From the NCBI GenBank assembly GCA_022836615.1, contig MU405288.1, positions 62,001 through 126,000 on the forward strand: 64,000 nucleotides of DNA, in the 5' to 3' direction. The notes below the pieces were generated by a model that was not told where the DNA came from, did no database searches, and saw only the letters and a program-made list of their open reading frames with translations. Shown one piece after another: positions 49,165-62,031 of this stretch. Source of the DNA: Annulohypoxylon bovei var. microspora (lineage: Eukaryota > Ascomycota > Sordariomycetes > Xylariales > Hypoxylaceae). The first letter of the stretch is position 1; each line of letters opens with the position of its first letter. The position numbers and the translations under genes were made by a program.

Positions 49165-52100
49165 TCATGCTTTGAACGCCTTGCTCCCTTCGCATAGGCC
49201 CGATGTGAATTTCGAAAGGGCAACCCAACGCGGGGCATACTTAAGTCCCTCGTCGTAGGCGGGAATAGTCCCAGGGATGTTGACGTCGTCCCAGCTGCAC
49301 AGAACACGGCCATCGATTCCGGTGATTGCATCTGCGTCCTTTTCCCACTCAACATCAACGTTCCACGGCGTAGTCCAATCTCGACGATAGAGTTTTATCT
49401 TGGTTAGACCTCCTTCTGGTATGTTACCAAACTTCTCATCGGGTGGGCTGCCATGGACTAGAAAGGAAGAAATCGGCTTCTTAAAGGTGATTGCGCATGA
49501 CCTGCTGTCTTTCGCGTCGACCTCAAATCTAGCCTTAGTTTCACCCTCGGCTCTAGTAATATTGAAATCCAGCCAGCTACTAAAGCCCTTCTCTGGCGGG
49601 ATTCCATCGGGATGTGTTTTGACCACGTTTGGGGGCACATCCGAACCATCGTAAGAACAAGTGGCTAAGCCAGGGCGTAGACCTTCTTTTGTGGTGCACT
49701 TGAGGTCTTTGCCCGTAGCAGATGGCAACTCGGCAATCGTCAGCTCGACAAATTCTTGTAGACCAAAGTAATTGACCTTTGTGATACCGGAATCGAGGTC
49801 GATAGTCTGCTGGAAATAGATTTTGTATCTGCTATCTTCGGAGAAGGGAAAGGCTGCTAAGTTGTAGATCAGGGTCGCAATGAATACTCCAAGAAGTACC
49901 ATCGGCACGTGGTGGGTGATGCGGTGCATGAATGGGGTGATCGGCAAGAGCAGGAAAATGCTAAAAAATGCCGTGATAAGATAAGGGACGAGAAGGCTTG
50001 ACCCATCGGCGCCTGTCTGCGAAACAGCGGCAACCAATGTCAGACCGTTCTGGCCAGCTAGGATGATCAGGAATGGTCCTAGGATAAGGAACTGGATGGC
50101 CCACACCCAACTGGGAAGTTTTGTCGACCACTTTTGCTCGTATGCGTACGGGCGGTCTTTGTCACTTTCGGCCAACGTCGCCTTGTTCACTATTGCTGAT
50201 ATGGAACGCCGATACGTAGTAGCAAATGTAGTTTGGCGAGTACCTCCGGATCCTCCACCAACGAGAGGCGTTGTCTCTGTCGCTGGAGATTCGACTTCAT
50301 CATCTCCGTCATCGTTGCCATCGTCGTCTTCAGCATCAAGTTCGTCGCGACTTGGCGAGACAAGATCGTCGGCGTGCGGAACCGCAGCGAGATGATCCCT
50401 TATTTCGTGGTCGTCATGTACTCTTTGCGCAAACGATGCCTTGGTAGGCAAGGCAAATAATTCGCAAAGTGAGATGAAAGAAGCAAGAAATGTAGCAGAA
50501 TGGAAGAACACGAATATGTATCCACCCGCAATTCTGAAGCGGTCTTCGAAAACGGTATTCGCGACTAAGATTCCCCACGCAATGGTGAATAGCCAGAAAA
50601 CGGAATAGCCTCGGTGGATAGCGCTAGGACGGGCAAAGTTTGCTCCTGCCATGATAGTCCAGAATACGAAGTAAAAGAGAGATATCATCATAGCCCACCT
50701 GTTATTCGACGTTAGCGCTATGTTTAGTAGAGTAGTCATTTAGCACTTACACGGTGTATTCGTTGCTGTATATAACCAGCGGATTGATCTTGGTGACCAG
50801 GTACGCAGAACCCACGACTAATGCTCCTGCAACGACGAAGGCGAATGGAAACCTGAACAGACCCTTTCGACCACCCAACATAACCGGATCTAGGTCGGAC
50901 CCTTCATAAGCAGACCGCCTTGCCGAGAAGAAGTAGTATTTGTCTTTGCGTATCAGGATGTATGTTAGGCCCAGGAGTATGAGGGGTGAAGCGATTAGTA
51001 AAGTCAGAGACCATGCAAACAAAGTTCGTAGGTCAAAAAGAGCAAACCCCTTTCCGAACAAGTCGAACCAGACGCCATCGGTTCCTCTACCATTCCAGAC
51101 TTTCTTTCGATCGCCATCTGAACGTTCTCCGATGAAAGTTTGGCCAGTATCACCTGATAAACCCTGCATCGTGTGCAAAGAGCTACTCAGCATGTGCCAG
51201 AGGCTGGCCCTCGATGCATGTTTGGCATCATCTTGATTGGTATGATACCTAGCACGAGGTCGATAAAATGCCACGTCTAGCCCTCGCAAGCCGAAGACCC
51301 CATCGAAGACTATATAGTCGGTATTACTTCTAATAGCTCCCAGACCGAACGCGTCAGATGAGATAACAGTGCCAAACGGATTCTTAGTACCTTTGTAGGC
51401 ATTGGTAACTTGGGCATCGGTTGAGCGGAACAACATAGCGCGGCCGCCGGCGCCGGCACCTTCAAGATTCAAGAAGGTGTGGCAGAAAGGTAGTAGGGGG
51501 TTATGAGCGAATGCCTGTGCACCCCATAGCCCATCTTCCTCATTGTTGTTGAATAAAGCGACGATGCCTCTTTGGGGCTGGTTTTCTGGCCGGGAAAAGT
51601 AGTCGACTAGAGCTATTAGAGTGACGCAACCCATTCCATCATCTGTTGCTCCAAATCCAGACGCAACACTACCTAGCTGTCAGCGAGATAAGACCTATGG
51701 CGGTCAAGAAAGACATACGAGTCGTAATGGGCATTTATCAAGACACCCCCTTTACCCACGATCTTGTCCGAGTATACGGTGCCGTCCTCCCACCACCTTC
51801 CACGTGGGTCATCTTTTCCACGGATATATACTATTACGTTTGTACCCTCAAAATATGTACCGGATGGAATCGGTGGTCCGAATATGCTGTTAGCAGTGGT
51901 AATATTGGAAACATTATCCGCTAGCACAACCACGCTCGAGTCGTTGGCCCCGTTGCGTCTCTTAATCTCCTCCAACTCCAACAATAGCCAATCATGTATC
52001 TCGTCATTCTGTCGGCTATTGAATGGGTGGTAATCGCGCGATAATACGGTCAAGTCAAGCCATGACTTGGTGAGGTTAAGGCCGGAGTATAGTGTCGGAT

Positions 52101-52224
52101 TGTTCGGAGGAGGTGGAACTGTTTCGTGGATGACAAGCAACGGGACGAGAAGGGCAATGTAGGTGACTGTAGTCCAAAACGTTACCGCGAATGGCTTGAA
52201 AGCAACTGGGTTTGACACAGCCAT
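49165..52224 (-). CDS. PFF1: Vacuolar membrane protease, M28 zinc metalloprotease
   Basis: A multi-pass vacuolar membrane aminopeptidase-like protein. Three exons: 52224-51719, 51668-50751 and 50698-49165, with introns of 50 and 52 bp, give 985 residues, the usual length. The N-terminal membrane anchor (FWTTVTYIALLVPLLVI) is followed by the peptidase domain: zinc ligand HYDS at the first junction, GFGATDDG, the NNNEEDGLWGA pair of glutamates, and RYHTNQDD with the last histidine. Then come about eight membrane segments, interrupted by an acidic cytosolic loop (DAEDDDGNDDGDDE), and a large C-terminal lumenal domain ending GLCEGSKAFKA. All expected metal ligands are visible. Antisense frames here are shadows. 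Confidence 0.95.
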
Positions 52225-53212
52225 GATTGGCTGGCCTTGCAGAGTTCGCTGTCAGTTTGACCGTAGCTTTAGGGGTCGGATATAGCCAGGACCGTAGGGC
52301 TGCAGGTGAAATGTAAAATGGAACAGACGAGAACCGGTGACGAGAGAGTGAGAGAAGCTCTAGGTGGGGATGATTAACATCCCAAGAGACGTGAACGCAA
52401 AATTGTTAAGACATATGCAGAGGTGTAATATTAACTAGGTCAATGGTAGATAATGTGTTTGAAGCTATATTGATGTTTTATTTTAGAAAGGTTTCAAAAT
52501 GTCAAATGTAGTTGTAGTATAGAAATGTCTTTTGAGCCATCTTTAGCAGGTGACTTCCTTGAAGGGTCGCGAACTCTAACACTGACGCAACTGACAATGG
52601 AGCTCCAGGAAGTTGGAGAAGGTTGGGAAGTTACATGCACCTGCAAGTTAGGATACATAGAGGGTGGGGGTTAGCCTAAGCTCCAGGAAACCCTTGCTAA
52701 TATTATGCATGCAAATGCATAAGCACTTCGTACCTAATGCAAGCCCTGTGCCTCGGTACGGGATTTTGAGTATTTGAAGGCTGAAACATTTCACAGCCTT
52801 CAGAACATCAAATTACAAGTCAGATAACAAGAGCATTCCACATTAGATACCATAAGGTATAATCATATATATAGTCATATATGAATCTTACGAGCTAAAA
52901 GAAAAGAAAAGAAAAAAGAATTACCAGTGTCATCCTTGTTGCTGTCTATGGATTAGTCCTATAATACACACGCGTGATCCCCCTATTCGTGATCTCGAAA
53001 CCACAAGTTCATATTCCTCAAATTCGTGCCGGTCAAAATTCGGCACCAATTTGAAGCAATGCATACGAAAACGGTTAGTACCAGGATCAGAATCAACATG
53101 CAACGGCGAAATCGTTAGCAGTGAGAGACAAATCGATCGATTTGTATATGGCACGGCCAAGTCTGGTAGGTTAGTATCGAGACATCTTGGTCGGTCCGTA
53201 TACTTCCCACGC
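52225..53212. other. Intergenic and probable 3' UTR of MSL5
   Basis: AAGAAAAGAAAAGAAAAAAG near 52900, TATATATAGTCATATATGA near 52865. No gene. Confidence 0.6.
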
Positions 53213-55341
53213 TCAGGCACCGGGAGGAGGAGGCGGAGGTTGATCACCGGGAGGTGGCGGAGGAGCTTCGCCGGCAGGAGGCGGCGGAGGAGGCGCGGCG
53301 CCGTTAGCATACTGCTGAATCAGAGCGTTGATATTTCCAGGTGGTAGTCCAGGGGGGGCACCAAGAGAACCGCCAGGCGGAGCGAGACCCGGAGGTGGAC
53401 CCATGCCGGGAGCTGCGCCGTAGCCTGAATAGCCGGGGTAGTTGGAATACTGCTGTTGCTGTCCGGCAGAAGCTTGGTGCCAAGGCGCCGCTCCAGCTCC
53501 AGCTCCAGGGGCCGAAGAGCCACCGCTGTAGTTTTGACTCTGGCCTGCGTAGTAATCGCCTCCGTGGTTATCATTACCACGGTGACGGTCACGCCAAGGA
53601 GCAGCCGAGCCACCGCCTTCACTAGTCCGGTCATTATCGCGCGAGCGCCATGGAGCTGCGGCACCTGTTGGTCCTCTTTGCCAAGGCTTCGCATCACCGC
53701 CGCCACCGTTACCGTAAGAGCCAGGACCGGCTTCAATACGAGCCGGGGGTCCACTAGAACCTCCTCCGAGCTCTTGCATGAATTGCTAAATATGATGTCA
53801 GATATAGACTTCTTCCTAACTATTCTCCGGTGGGTACATACCTCGTATTCACGATCGACAGCATCTCCGGAGCCTATGCGACCAGCAGCACGGGGAGGAC
53901 CCTCACTGCGCCAGCTAGCACCCTTCTGTCGATCAGGACAATCTCGGGCCATGTGGCCGGCGTTGCCGCAGACTCGGCAAATGATGTTGGCCGTGAAGTT
54001 CTGCTTCTCCGGACAATCATACTTGCGGTGACCTATCTGACCACAGTTCTGGCAGGCTTGGTTCTCGTCATCACGCAGAGTACCGTTCAGCGTGGCGAGC
54101 TCTCGAAGCTGGTTTCTCTTGAGCTCATTCTGACCCTCGGGAATTGAGGCGGCCTTTAACATCGGTATTAGCAGATATTTCAAGAGGGCGGCATATAGGT
54201 AACTTACAGTCTCGATGACATTGTGAATAAGCTTCTTGGCTTTGTTAACCTTCTCCTCGGTGTCTGCCATGATTAAGCAGTGCAGATCTTCCTCCTGGTT
54301 GCTGGCGTGGGCAGCATCGGACCGACCCTTGCCTTCTTTCACGGAACCTTTTCCGCGGATAGCAATCTTAGCTCCTGATTCTGTTTCCATTTTCTTCAGT
54401 GTGTTACCACGAGGGCCAATAAGTAGACCAACTTAAGTAAAAGACCTAGGTGTTAGTATTTGTAACAAAACAGTTAGAGCATGGGGAAGAGTTAGATGAG
54501 GCCAAAAATCGGCATGTCATCCATCGAGATATGCCTGCATTCCTGGTAATATCCCGAACAAGAAGGGGTATAAACATGGTTAGAAAGGTTAGAGGGTTAG
54601 CAATCTCACTGAAGTTAATCTCTGGATAGTCGTTGACGGGCACATAGACCTTCTCTTGGGTCTTAGTAGGCCGTCGGTAATCCTGTGGCGGGTGGTAGTT
54701 AGGAATCGTCTTCATGGCCTTCTCAACCAACTTGTGTCTCTCATCTTCGAGACGCTTGCGGTAACGGTATTCTCTAGTGTTAACACGGCGACCATGGTTG
54801 TCATACTGCGGTGGGGGAGAGGGGGATCTGTGTGGAAGAACAGTTAATTTGACGCCTATAGTCAGTTATTAGATTATATGGATGCCCATCATACCTGTCG
54901 CCATCAGCGGGCACGACATCGTTGATTCGCAGCTTCTGGCTAATCTCCTCAATTCTCAAGTGCAGAGTGTACGCCTCCAGTTGTTCACTAGTCATGTTGG
55001 CTACGATGGCGGTTGGAAGACCCATGAGGCCAGCGGCTTTGTTTTCGGACGCATCACCCCAACGGTTGCGCTTCTTTCGGCGTCGGGGGCCATCAGCATC
55101 GGATCCTATGAAGCATTATATTAGTTTCATCATCAATATAAATACGTTAAGTGAATAAATATGGTGTAGATGACTTACTGGGTTCGGGGCTGCGACCGCG
55201 CTTCAGGTCGCGATCGCCACTAGGAGGGACGAAGCCATCGCTTCCGTTTTCGCGACCATCGTCTTCTTCACCTCCAAATCGTCGACTTTTGCCAAGAGGG
55301 ATATTGTTAGATCCCGTAATTCCCTGATTTCTCCACGACAT
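53213..55341 (-). CDS. MSL5: Branchpoint-bridging protein (SF1/BBP)
   Basis: Recognises the intron branch site during early spliceosome assembly in the nucleus. Six exons: 55341-55179, 55105-54895, 54827-54610, 54431-54208, 54153-53842 and 53785-53213. They total 566 residues in frame. Features in order: N-terminal RSPEPR and the U2AF-binding RKKRNRWGD, helix-hairpin region (LEAYTLHLRIEEISQKLR), the KH-QUA2 domain with YVPVNDYPEINFIGLLIGPRG split by a 178-bp intron in the GLLIGPRG strand, then two CCHC zinc knuckles CQNCGQIGHRKYDC and CRVCGNAGHMARDC, then a Gly/Pro-rich tail with PWQRG and APWRS repeats ending in polyproline. All fit fungal BBP. Confidence 0.95.
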
Positions 55342-55869
55342 ATTGACAAGTTCGCAAGCTCGCAAGTTTGCGCTGTGCGAATGATTTGAAAAGCGTGGAT
55401 AGATGAACTGAAGAAATCTATGTTAGGTTGAACTATTTTAATGGAGGCGACTTTTCTGGCGACAACGCTAAACTAAATCTTGTCTGGAACAATTTGAAGT
55501 GGAGAAAAGGTCACGCTTGGACCATAGGTACCTATGCCTCCACTCAGGTACGTACCTTGTATCTGTTAGTCACGTGCTTTGAGCCGAAGAGTATGTTACG
55601 TAAGCTTCAATCCTTCCTCTTCAAATACTAGGTAGTTAGGTATTCTTACCTTTCAAATAAATCATCTTCAATTCAAGTCTTATTCATTCTAACCTGTTGT
55701 CAAATGGGAAGCTAATCCTTCATATTAAGCACACAATAAGAGTTTAAATTGAGAATACCTTGTCATTTTACCCGCGCATTAGGTACTCACACCCAGGCAC
55801 CTAGCAGTACGTAGATATCGGGCGCTCATACACCAGACTTTTGGGCGTCAACATCATGAGGCGCGGCCA
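55342..55869. other. Intergenic
   Basis: Short promoter region of MSL5 and 3' flank of the GST gene. No gene. Confidence 0.6.
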
Positions 55870-56908
55870 CTACTTCGCTTCCTCCTTCATCGACTCCTGA
55901 ATCCATTTTCTAGCCCCGGCAGCCTTCTCCTCAATCTGCTCTTGGGTATATTGCTGGATGTCCTCATAGTTATGCTTTGACGGCACATGACGACCCTTCT
56001 CGACTCCGGGTCGCTTGAGCATTCGCTGGACCCATTGCTCTAACACCGGGAACTCGGCCATGTCGACTCCAGCCCATTCTTTCCAAGCAAGTCAGTTATC
56101 CTACTAAATTCATAGAACCGTGCAATACGTACTAGCTGCTGCGACCCATCCCCAACTCGCGATGTCTGCACTGGTACATCGATCACCAACTAAGTATCCA
56201 GACGTTGAAGACTGAAGCTGCGTCTCTAGGGTCCGGTATAGACGGCGGGTCTCGTTCTTGTAACGATTGATACCATATTCAATCTTCTCCGGGGCATATC
56301 CTATGCATGTTAAGCTTCCATTGCCTAGGAATTGAGAGGTTCATCCAATACCTACGGTTAAAATGGTTCAGCTGTCTACTAAACATCAGCATTCGCTATT
56401 ATCGATTCCTCGATTCGGCTTCTACTTACCCTTGCATTGGACCAAGGCCGCCCATTTGCCACATAAGCTATATTGTATGAGAAATTGGGTCTTCGGGCTT
56501 GATAGGTGTCAACAGCTCACCCAGTTGTTCACTTCATAATACTCTCTAGATCCCTTGGGATACGATACTTTGTGCTCCGTATCATATCTATCGGTCAGAT
56601 ACTGCATGATTGCCCCGCTTTCAAACAGTCCGATAGGCTTGCCATCAGTAAAGGTGTCCGTCAGCGCGGGAATACGGCCATTCGGGTTGATCTCTAAGAA
56701 CCACGGTTCCTTCTGAGTGTTCTTGCTGAGTTCGATACCAGTGGCCTATATTAGTCAGCTACGTATATCTAGGTAACTATGATCTTCGCCTTCGTCAAAG
56801 TAGTAATATGATCAAACGCGCCTTGTAAGGTAATCCCAGCTCCTCTAGCAGAATCGAGATCTTGATGCCATTGGGCGTCTGTGCGGTGTATAAATGAATA
56901 TCAGACAT
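55870..56908 (-). CDS. Glutathione S-transferase, Ure2-like
   Basis: A cytosolic glutathione-conjugating enzyme. Six exons: 56908-56822, 56745-56521, 56467-56430, 56378-56356, 56300-56133 and 56078-55870, total 249 residues in frame. The N-terminal thioredoxin-like domain has MSDIHLYTAQTPNGIKISI, LSKNTQKEPWFLEINPNGRIPAL and LFESGAIMQYL (the ES pair that binds glutathione). The helical C-terminal domain has MWQMGGLGPMQG, LNHFNRYAPE, YLVGDRCTSADI and WGWVAAA followed by KWAGVDMAEFP. The first intron must begin with GC rather than GT (AAG then GCGCGT), since no GT nearby keeps the frame. All other introns are GT-AG. Upstream promoter is not resolved. Confidence 0.88.
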
Positions 56909-58447
56909 TTTTTTCAGGAAATCTGTTGCAATTTGTTTGAAGCGTGTTGTCATTTATCATTTAGCATTTAGCAGAGGGGTCACCAAGGGGATTCCACAGT
57001 TTTATAGCCAAAGCTGAGGATTGATAATCAACCCGAAAATATTTTCCGGCTTAATAAGACCTAAACTGAAACCTCTGCACCATTTTCCGTAACTGGTCTT
57101 ACCTTCTATGGAATTAGTAACCATCTACCATTTCCCCGCCTTCTTTACAACCTGTGCGTACATATGACAGCCCAGATCAAAGCCCCGCACCTTTCCCCGT
57201 GGAGTCCAAAAATCTTATCAGTTCCGTCGGTCCACTTCGGCGTTGATCGGCCGCCGTCCGCGGCTCCGGAGATAAAGTTAACGTCAACTCAACCATGAAT
57301 TCGGGTCAAGAATAGCAAGGTTGACCGAACTGCCTACGAAGCCGTTGCAACTGTTGAGAATATTGGATTGTATTGATCTTTATATTGTACAAACATATAA
57401 TGAGTTAATATGATTGAAATAAAGGATAGAATCGATTAGGTTAGTTTGCTCCAAGGATCCGAATCATTCTAACCTACTTCGCGTAAGTTAATCCTGCTTC
57501 AAAATCTCCTCGAAAATCAAGTTAAAATTGCCACAGAGAATTTATTGTCAGTTTAAGTAGGCAGGTAGATGGCCCATAGAAAGTAATATAAAGAGTCCCT
57601 TCAATATGAAATAGGGGTATAGAAGTCCGGTCCTTGAAACAAGACTTCCTATGACACTACTCTGTTTTTCATAGGCATTAACTTCAATTTATCTACTTTA
57701 TTCTACCTACGGTGGTATGTTACTTATAATGGTGACATGCATGCTCTATTTAATCTGGAGTTTTGTAGGTGGTGCTTGGCAAGTATATAGGCGAAAATGC
57801 CCATAGATATAGATTTGAAAGTTGTACCATTCTAGTTTTAAAATCTAAGTTTTATAAACTTGGTAATGTATTGAATACATCATGTTGTGGTAAACTCCTC
57901 AGGCGCTACATAATGCCAACGTATTTGTGCATATATGTTTACAATAGAATTACATTTATTAACTGTGTGTTGAGACCAAGGCTAGAATAACCCATTCACG
58001 GTTGAAAAATAGACGAAAGTCAATCGGTGGTGTGAATATGCTGCTACTAAGAAACGACATATGCTGAACTGAATTAGACCACAATAGATAATTTGATGTT
58101 ATCGCACGTCCGATAGGGGGAATAATTTTTTCTCATTCGTTATTTGGATAAACACCTGAGGCATATGCGTGTATTGTAACTGTCAGTTGTTGGTTTTAGG
58201 AAGTATTCCCACTGTCCAACTCTGTCGTCACTGTCCGCTCTAGTTTCTGGATGTCAACCAGTACAGCTGTCGACGCTTGGTCCACTACAGCATCAACCGT
58301 CACCTGTTATTTCTCAGATCAGTCAGAGTTGATTTTCTATCCCACTGTTCTTTCCTATTAACATCAAGCTCCCACCGATCTTTCAATCTGCAAATCCAAA
58401 AAACGATCCAACTTAACATCCACTTGGAGCTTTCATCGCAATCAATC
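56909..58447. other. Intergenic
   Basis: About 1.5 kb between the divergent GST and GTPase genes. AT-rich from 57340 to 58130 with no supported gene; the stretch 58200-58447 is CT-rich and is probably the GTPase leader. Confidence 0.6.
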
Positions 58448-59984
58448 ATGGACTCCAAAAACTCGGCTCGTGAATCGCGCGTATCATTGCCCCAAAAATT
58501 CTCCTTTACTATTCCAGAAAGCTGGAACTCTTCGAATACCTTGGTGCTTCGATGGGTCAACAATCAGCCCGACCCCGTGATACGAGAAGAGCCACTGCCG
58601 CCTTCACAATTCCGTCCTCCCACGCGCACATCTGTAAGAAAGCTTCCACAATCACCTTGTAATTTTTAGTTGAAATAATTTGCGGTATCTACCTACTAAC
58701 AGTTAATATTCATTTCCACTAGGAGGTTGCTGATGCTGTCAAGAACGGCGATGAGGGTGATGGACATGTGAACAAGGAACGTCGATTATCAGTTACATCG
58801 GTGCGCACTGCCGTTTATACACGACGCAACAGTCTGGTCGCAACTAGCCACGGTCTTGCCAATCGCGTGTCGGCTATGTATCATCGGGTTTTCTCACCCA
58901 GCAGCATGAGCACCTCAAGCTCATCGTTCACACCCAAATCAAGCACGATTTCTGGAGTTTCGTTGAAGGATGGAGACCGACCCTCGATGAGGTTTGTCGT
59001 TGTGGGAGATTCGGGATGCGGCAAATCAACCCTTCTGATGTAGGCTACATCCTTTCACTTCCCCTCCACCCCTAAATATAAAAACTTCATAAGTATTAAC
59101 ATACTCTCCCTGTAGGCGTTACTACCGCAATACTTTTGTTCCTGTATGTTGCCTCTCCCCTAGCGTGTAGACAGACCCACCCCACTGACAAGAGCTTTTT
59201 CCAATAGGGCCTGGAGAAGACCAAATTTGACTCTTTCATCAAGACAACAAAAGTCGATGATCGTGAAATCGACCTTGAACTATGGGACACATCTGGAAAT
59301 CTTCAATTGAACCAGCTACAATTGCTGTCCTATCTGGTTTTCGACGCGGTGTTCCTATGCTTCTCGCTGGATAATATTAAGGGCTTTGTCGATGCCCAGA
59401 ACAAGGTATGTTGATGTTATGAGTCAACCGTCCATCGTAAATAGATATAAGATCACTGCTAACCCTGAGGTAAATATCCAAAGTGGGTTGATGACATCCA
59501 TAAGAATTGTCCAGGCGCACTCATCATCCTTCTTGGACTAAAGAAGGATACTTGTTCTGGCCCCGGCATGCGGGTTCCCTCGATCCACCCCCATCTTTTC
59601 TCATCTATCCGTACTGCACAAGTAAGATCTACCTCTCTATTCCCATCGGCCTCTTTGATTGTATCCTCGGTCCATACCTAACTAGAAACTAACCTCGCTT
59701 AAAACATCTAGGATCCCGAGGACCCGGACACGAAGATTATGCAGTCGGTGAAATACGTTGAATGTTCAGCAAAGACTGGAGTTAATGTTGACCTGGCGTT
59801 TGAAGAAGGGGTGAGGATGGTCCTCGCTGAGCGAGAGGAGCAAATTGCATTGGCACGCATTAAAGAGGAGGCCGAGGCCGAAGATGGACCAGAGGAGGCA
59901 GAAGATTCGGCGCAGAAAGTCGAGCCCGTGGACGATAAGGATAATTCGGCCAAAGGACTGGCCAAACTTTTCTGCTTCAAGTAA
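58448..59984 (+). CDS. Atypical Rho-type small GTPase
   Basis: Six exons, 58448-58633, 58723-59039, 59116-59143, 59208-59405, 59484-59621 and 59712-59984, give 379 residues, twice the length of a normal Rho. Residues about 1-155 are a disordered Ser/Thr/Arg-rich extension. The GTPase part has the P-loop GDSGCGKST, YYRNTFVP at switch I, WDTSGN in place of WDTAGQ (so the catalytic Gln is Asn), LLSYLVFDAVFLCFSLDN typical of Rho, LGLKKD for base recognition and ECSAKTG. An acidic C-terminal segment follows and the protein ends KLFCFK. The cysteine is third from the end, so there is no CaaX box. The switch I Thr is not at its usual place. It resembles Rnd-like, GTPase-deficient Rho proteins; the function is not known. 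Confidence 0.83.
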
Positions 59985-60896
59985 GCAATTGGTTAGATGT
60001 ATCAATTGGGTTTGGCCTGATTAGAAAGAAGGCTTCAACGAAGTCAGTCGTTCAAGTCACCATTTGGTACTTACATAATCCTTCCTCACATGGAAGATTT
60101 GGCAGTAGTTACATTGGCCTCTTGCATAGAAGGCAAGTATTAGGGTTATAAATAGATACCCTACTCGAAGGCCAATATAATTCTTAATTAATACCCCTTG
60201 CAGCATGCGTAGCATCTTTATGTCAAAAATTAATACACGCCTACTCTAACTCGAGCAAAGAAATTTACTGAATTGTATCTAAACCTTTGAAGTATATGAC
60301 TGTCTTAATTGCCCAACTGGAGCATGTTATTAGCCTCGTATTCTACTCTATAAAATCAGGACTTAGAAAAGACCCTCACAATATCCAAGTGGGTTATTGT
60401 ACAACATGTCCCCAAGTGTTAACGTGTATTTAACGTAGTTCTATTTCTCTCTTTTTTGAAACCTGTAAGCTATAGGCTAGGATATTAACGATTATTGTAG
60501 AATATGATCAAACACGAATAGCCGGAATGTAGATGGTATAATAGTTGGGGATAACCTCAATTTTAAGTATTGTAGTTTTATCATTGAAGCCATGCAAAAG
60601 GAGGTTAAAAGGGGGGGATTAGACCCACTTCTACAAGCATGCGGATATAATGATATGCACTTATTAAGGTACTTACCTAAATAGGAAGTGCCGCGGCTTA
60701 TTAGTATGTCCCACTTATCTCACTCATCCTCTGACACGAGCTCGCGACTCGGTTGTTCATATAATGAACCGAACTTACCTAGGTAACCTCTTAAGATCGA
60801 AGATGGAAAGAACCGAACATTAAGATTCCATATTCCTACGAAACATCATCGACTGAGCCATACTCCATCTTAATTAGCTCCTTATAGTAACTCAAA
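59985..60896. other. Intergenic
   Basis: Contains TTACCTAGGTAA near 60777 upstream of the crotonase gene. No gene. Confidence 0.6.
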
Positions 60897-61727
60897 ATGG
60901 CGTCAAGCGAGTTGTTTACGGTCCCGATTCCCCCTATCAAGTCGCATCAGGGAGGCAGCATCGTCTGTAGCTGTCCTGAGCCGAAAGTATATGTCCTCAC
61001 ATGGACCTCTCCTCCAGACAACAGGCTGACGCCTGCCTTTATCACCGCTCTCATGACCGCTCTCGATATAATCGAGTTCGGCTACCCACCAGGCGTCGTC
61101 ATAACGACGTCTTCTATCTCCAAGTTCTATTCCAATGGGCTCGACCTGCAGCTTGCTATTTCATCCCCGGGGTTCTTCGAAAATAACCTGTACCCGCTGT
61201 TCCGGAGGTTCCTGACTTACCCCATGCCGACCGTCGCCTTAATCAACGGCCACGGCTTCGCCGGCGGGTTCATGCTGGCCATGCACCACGACTACCGCGT
61301 CTTCGTGGGCTCGAAGGGCTACGTATGCGTCAACGAGCTCGAATTCGGGGCGCCGCTGCTGCCGCCGATGAGCGCCATCTTCAGGATGAAGACCGCCCCT
61401 CACGTGTACCGCGACATGGTCCTCGAGGCGCGGCGCTTCGACGCGAAAGCTGCCCTGGAAGCCGGCCTGGTGGATGCTATCGGCGAGCTGGACGCGGCGC
61501 TGAGCTTGATCAAGGAACGAGCTCTGGTCAAGAAGGGGTCTACCGGGGCCTACTCGCTTTTGAAGACGGAGATGTATCGCGAAAGCGTGGCCCTGTTAGA
61601 TGCCCAGGGCAAAGACGCGAAGAGCCCCGAACAGATGCACGCAGTTGAGAAGAAGAGGAAGGCCGAGGGAGCCAAACGGTTTAAAGAATGGAAGGAGGCT
61701 CAGGGTGGTGATAAGGCGAAACTATAG
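60897..61727 (+). CDS. Peroxisomal enoyl-CoA hydratase/isomerase family protein
   Basis: A crotonase-fold enzyme acting on acyl-CoA substrates, closest in look to delta3-delta2-enoyl-CoA isomerases. Single exon, 276 residues. The CoA-binding strand and loop PKVYVLTWTSPPDNRLT, the KFYSNGLDL loop, the oxyanion-hole INGHGFAGGFMLAMHHDYR and the helix ELEFGAPLLPPMSA, whose first Glu-Leu-Glu includes the usual acid position, are present. The protein ends AKL, a type 1 peroxisomal targeting signal variant, which places it in beta-oxidation of unsaturated fatty acids. The C-terminal helix is Lys-rich. The exact reaction cannot be settled from motifs. Confidence 0.88.
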   Translation: MASSELFTVPIPPIKSHQGGSIVCSCPEPKVYVLTWTSPPDNRLTPAFITALMTALDIIEFGYPPGVVITTSSISKFYSNGLDLQLAISSPGFFENNLYPLFRRFLTYPMPTVALINGHGFAGGFMLAMHHDYRVFVGSKGYVCVNELEFGAPLLPPMSAIFRMKTAPHVYRDMVLEARRFDAKAALEAGLVDAIGELDAALSLIKERALVKKGSTGAYSLLKTEMYRESVALLDAQGKDAKSPEQMHAVEKKRKAEGAKRFKEWKEAQGGDKAKL

Positions 61728-62031
61728 GGGTCTTCTATTTTCTACTATTCTAACTTGTCGCGTATTTACCTGAAGTTCGGTGTTCAAGATCTACAATATT
61801 GCAACTATTAACGTTTGGATGTACACCTCGCTTGTAGCTATAGTATATAGACAAATGTAATGTAAGGTCATCAGATTGAAACTGGTGAGGTAAATACTAT
61901 CTACGCATGCGCTCGTAGAGATGGCTAGATAAGAAGAAATTGCATATTCCGTATCGCTATACAGTCCTTGAGAAGGTTAACGATCTTTGTGCGACCAGAT
62001 TCAGTTGCAAGCTTTAATGAGTCTTTGCCAT
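61728..62031. other. Intergenic between convergent genes
   Basis: No gene or notable motif seen. Confidence 0.6.

Noticed and set aside
53320..54390. One continuous 356-codon frame through MSL5 introns
   Set aside because: It reads through introns 54207-54154 and 53841-53786 and then loses the APWRS/polyproline tail; the spliced model matches the BBP family.
57769..57990. Open frame of 73 codons in AT-rich DNA
   Set aside because: Short, Lys/Tyr/Ile-rich translation typical of AT-rich spacer; no support.
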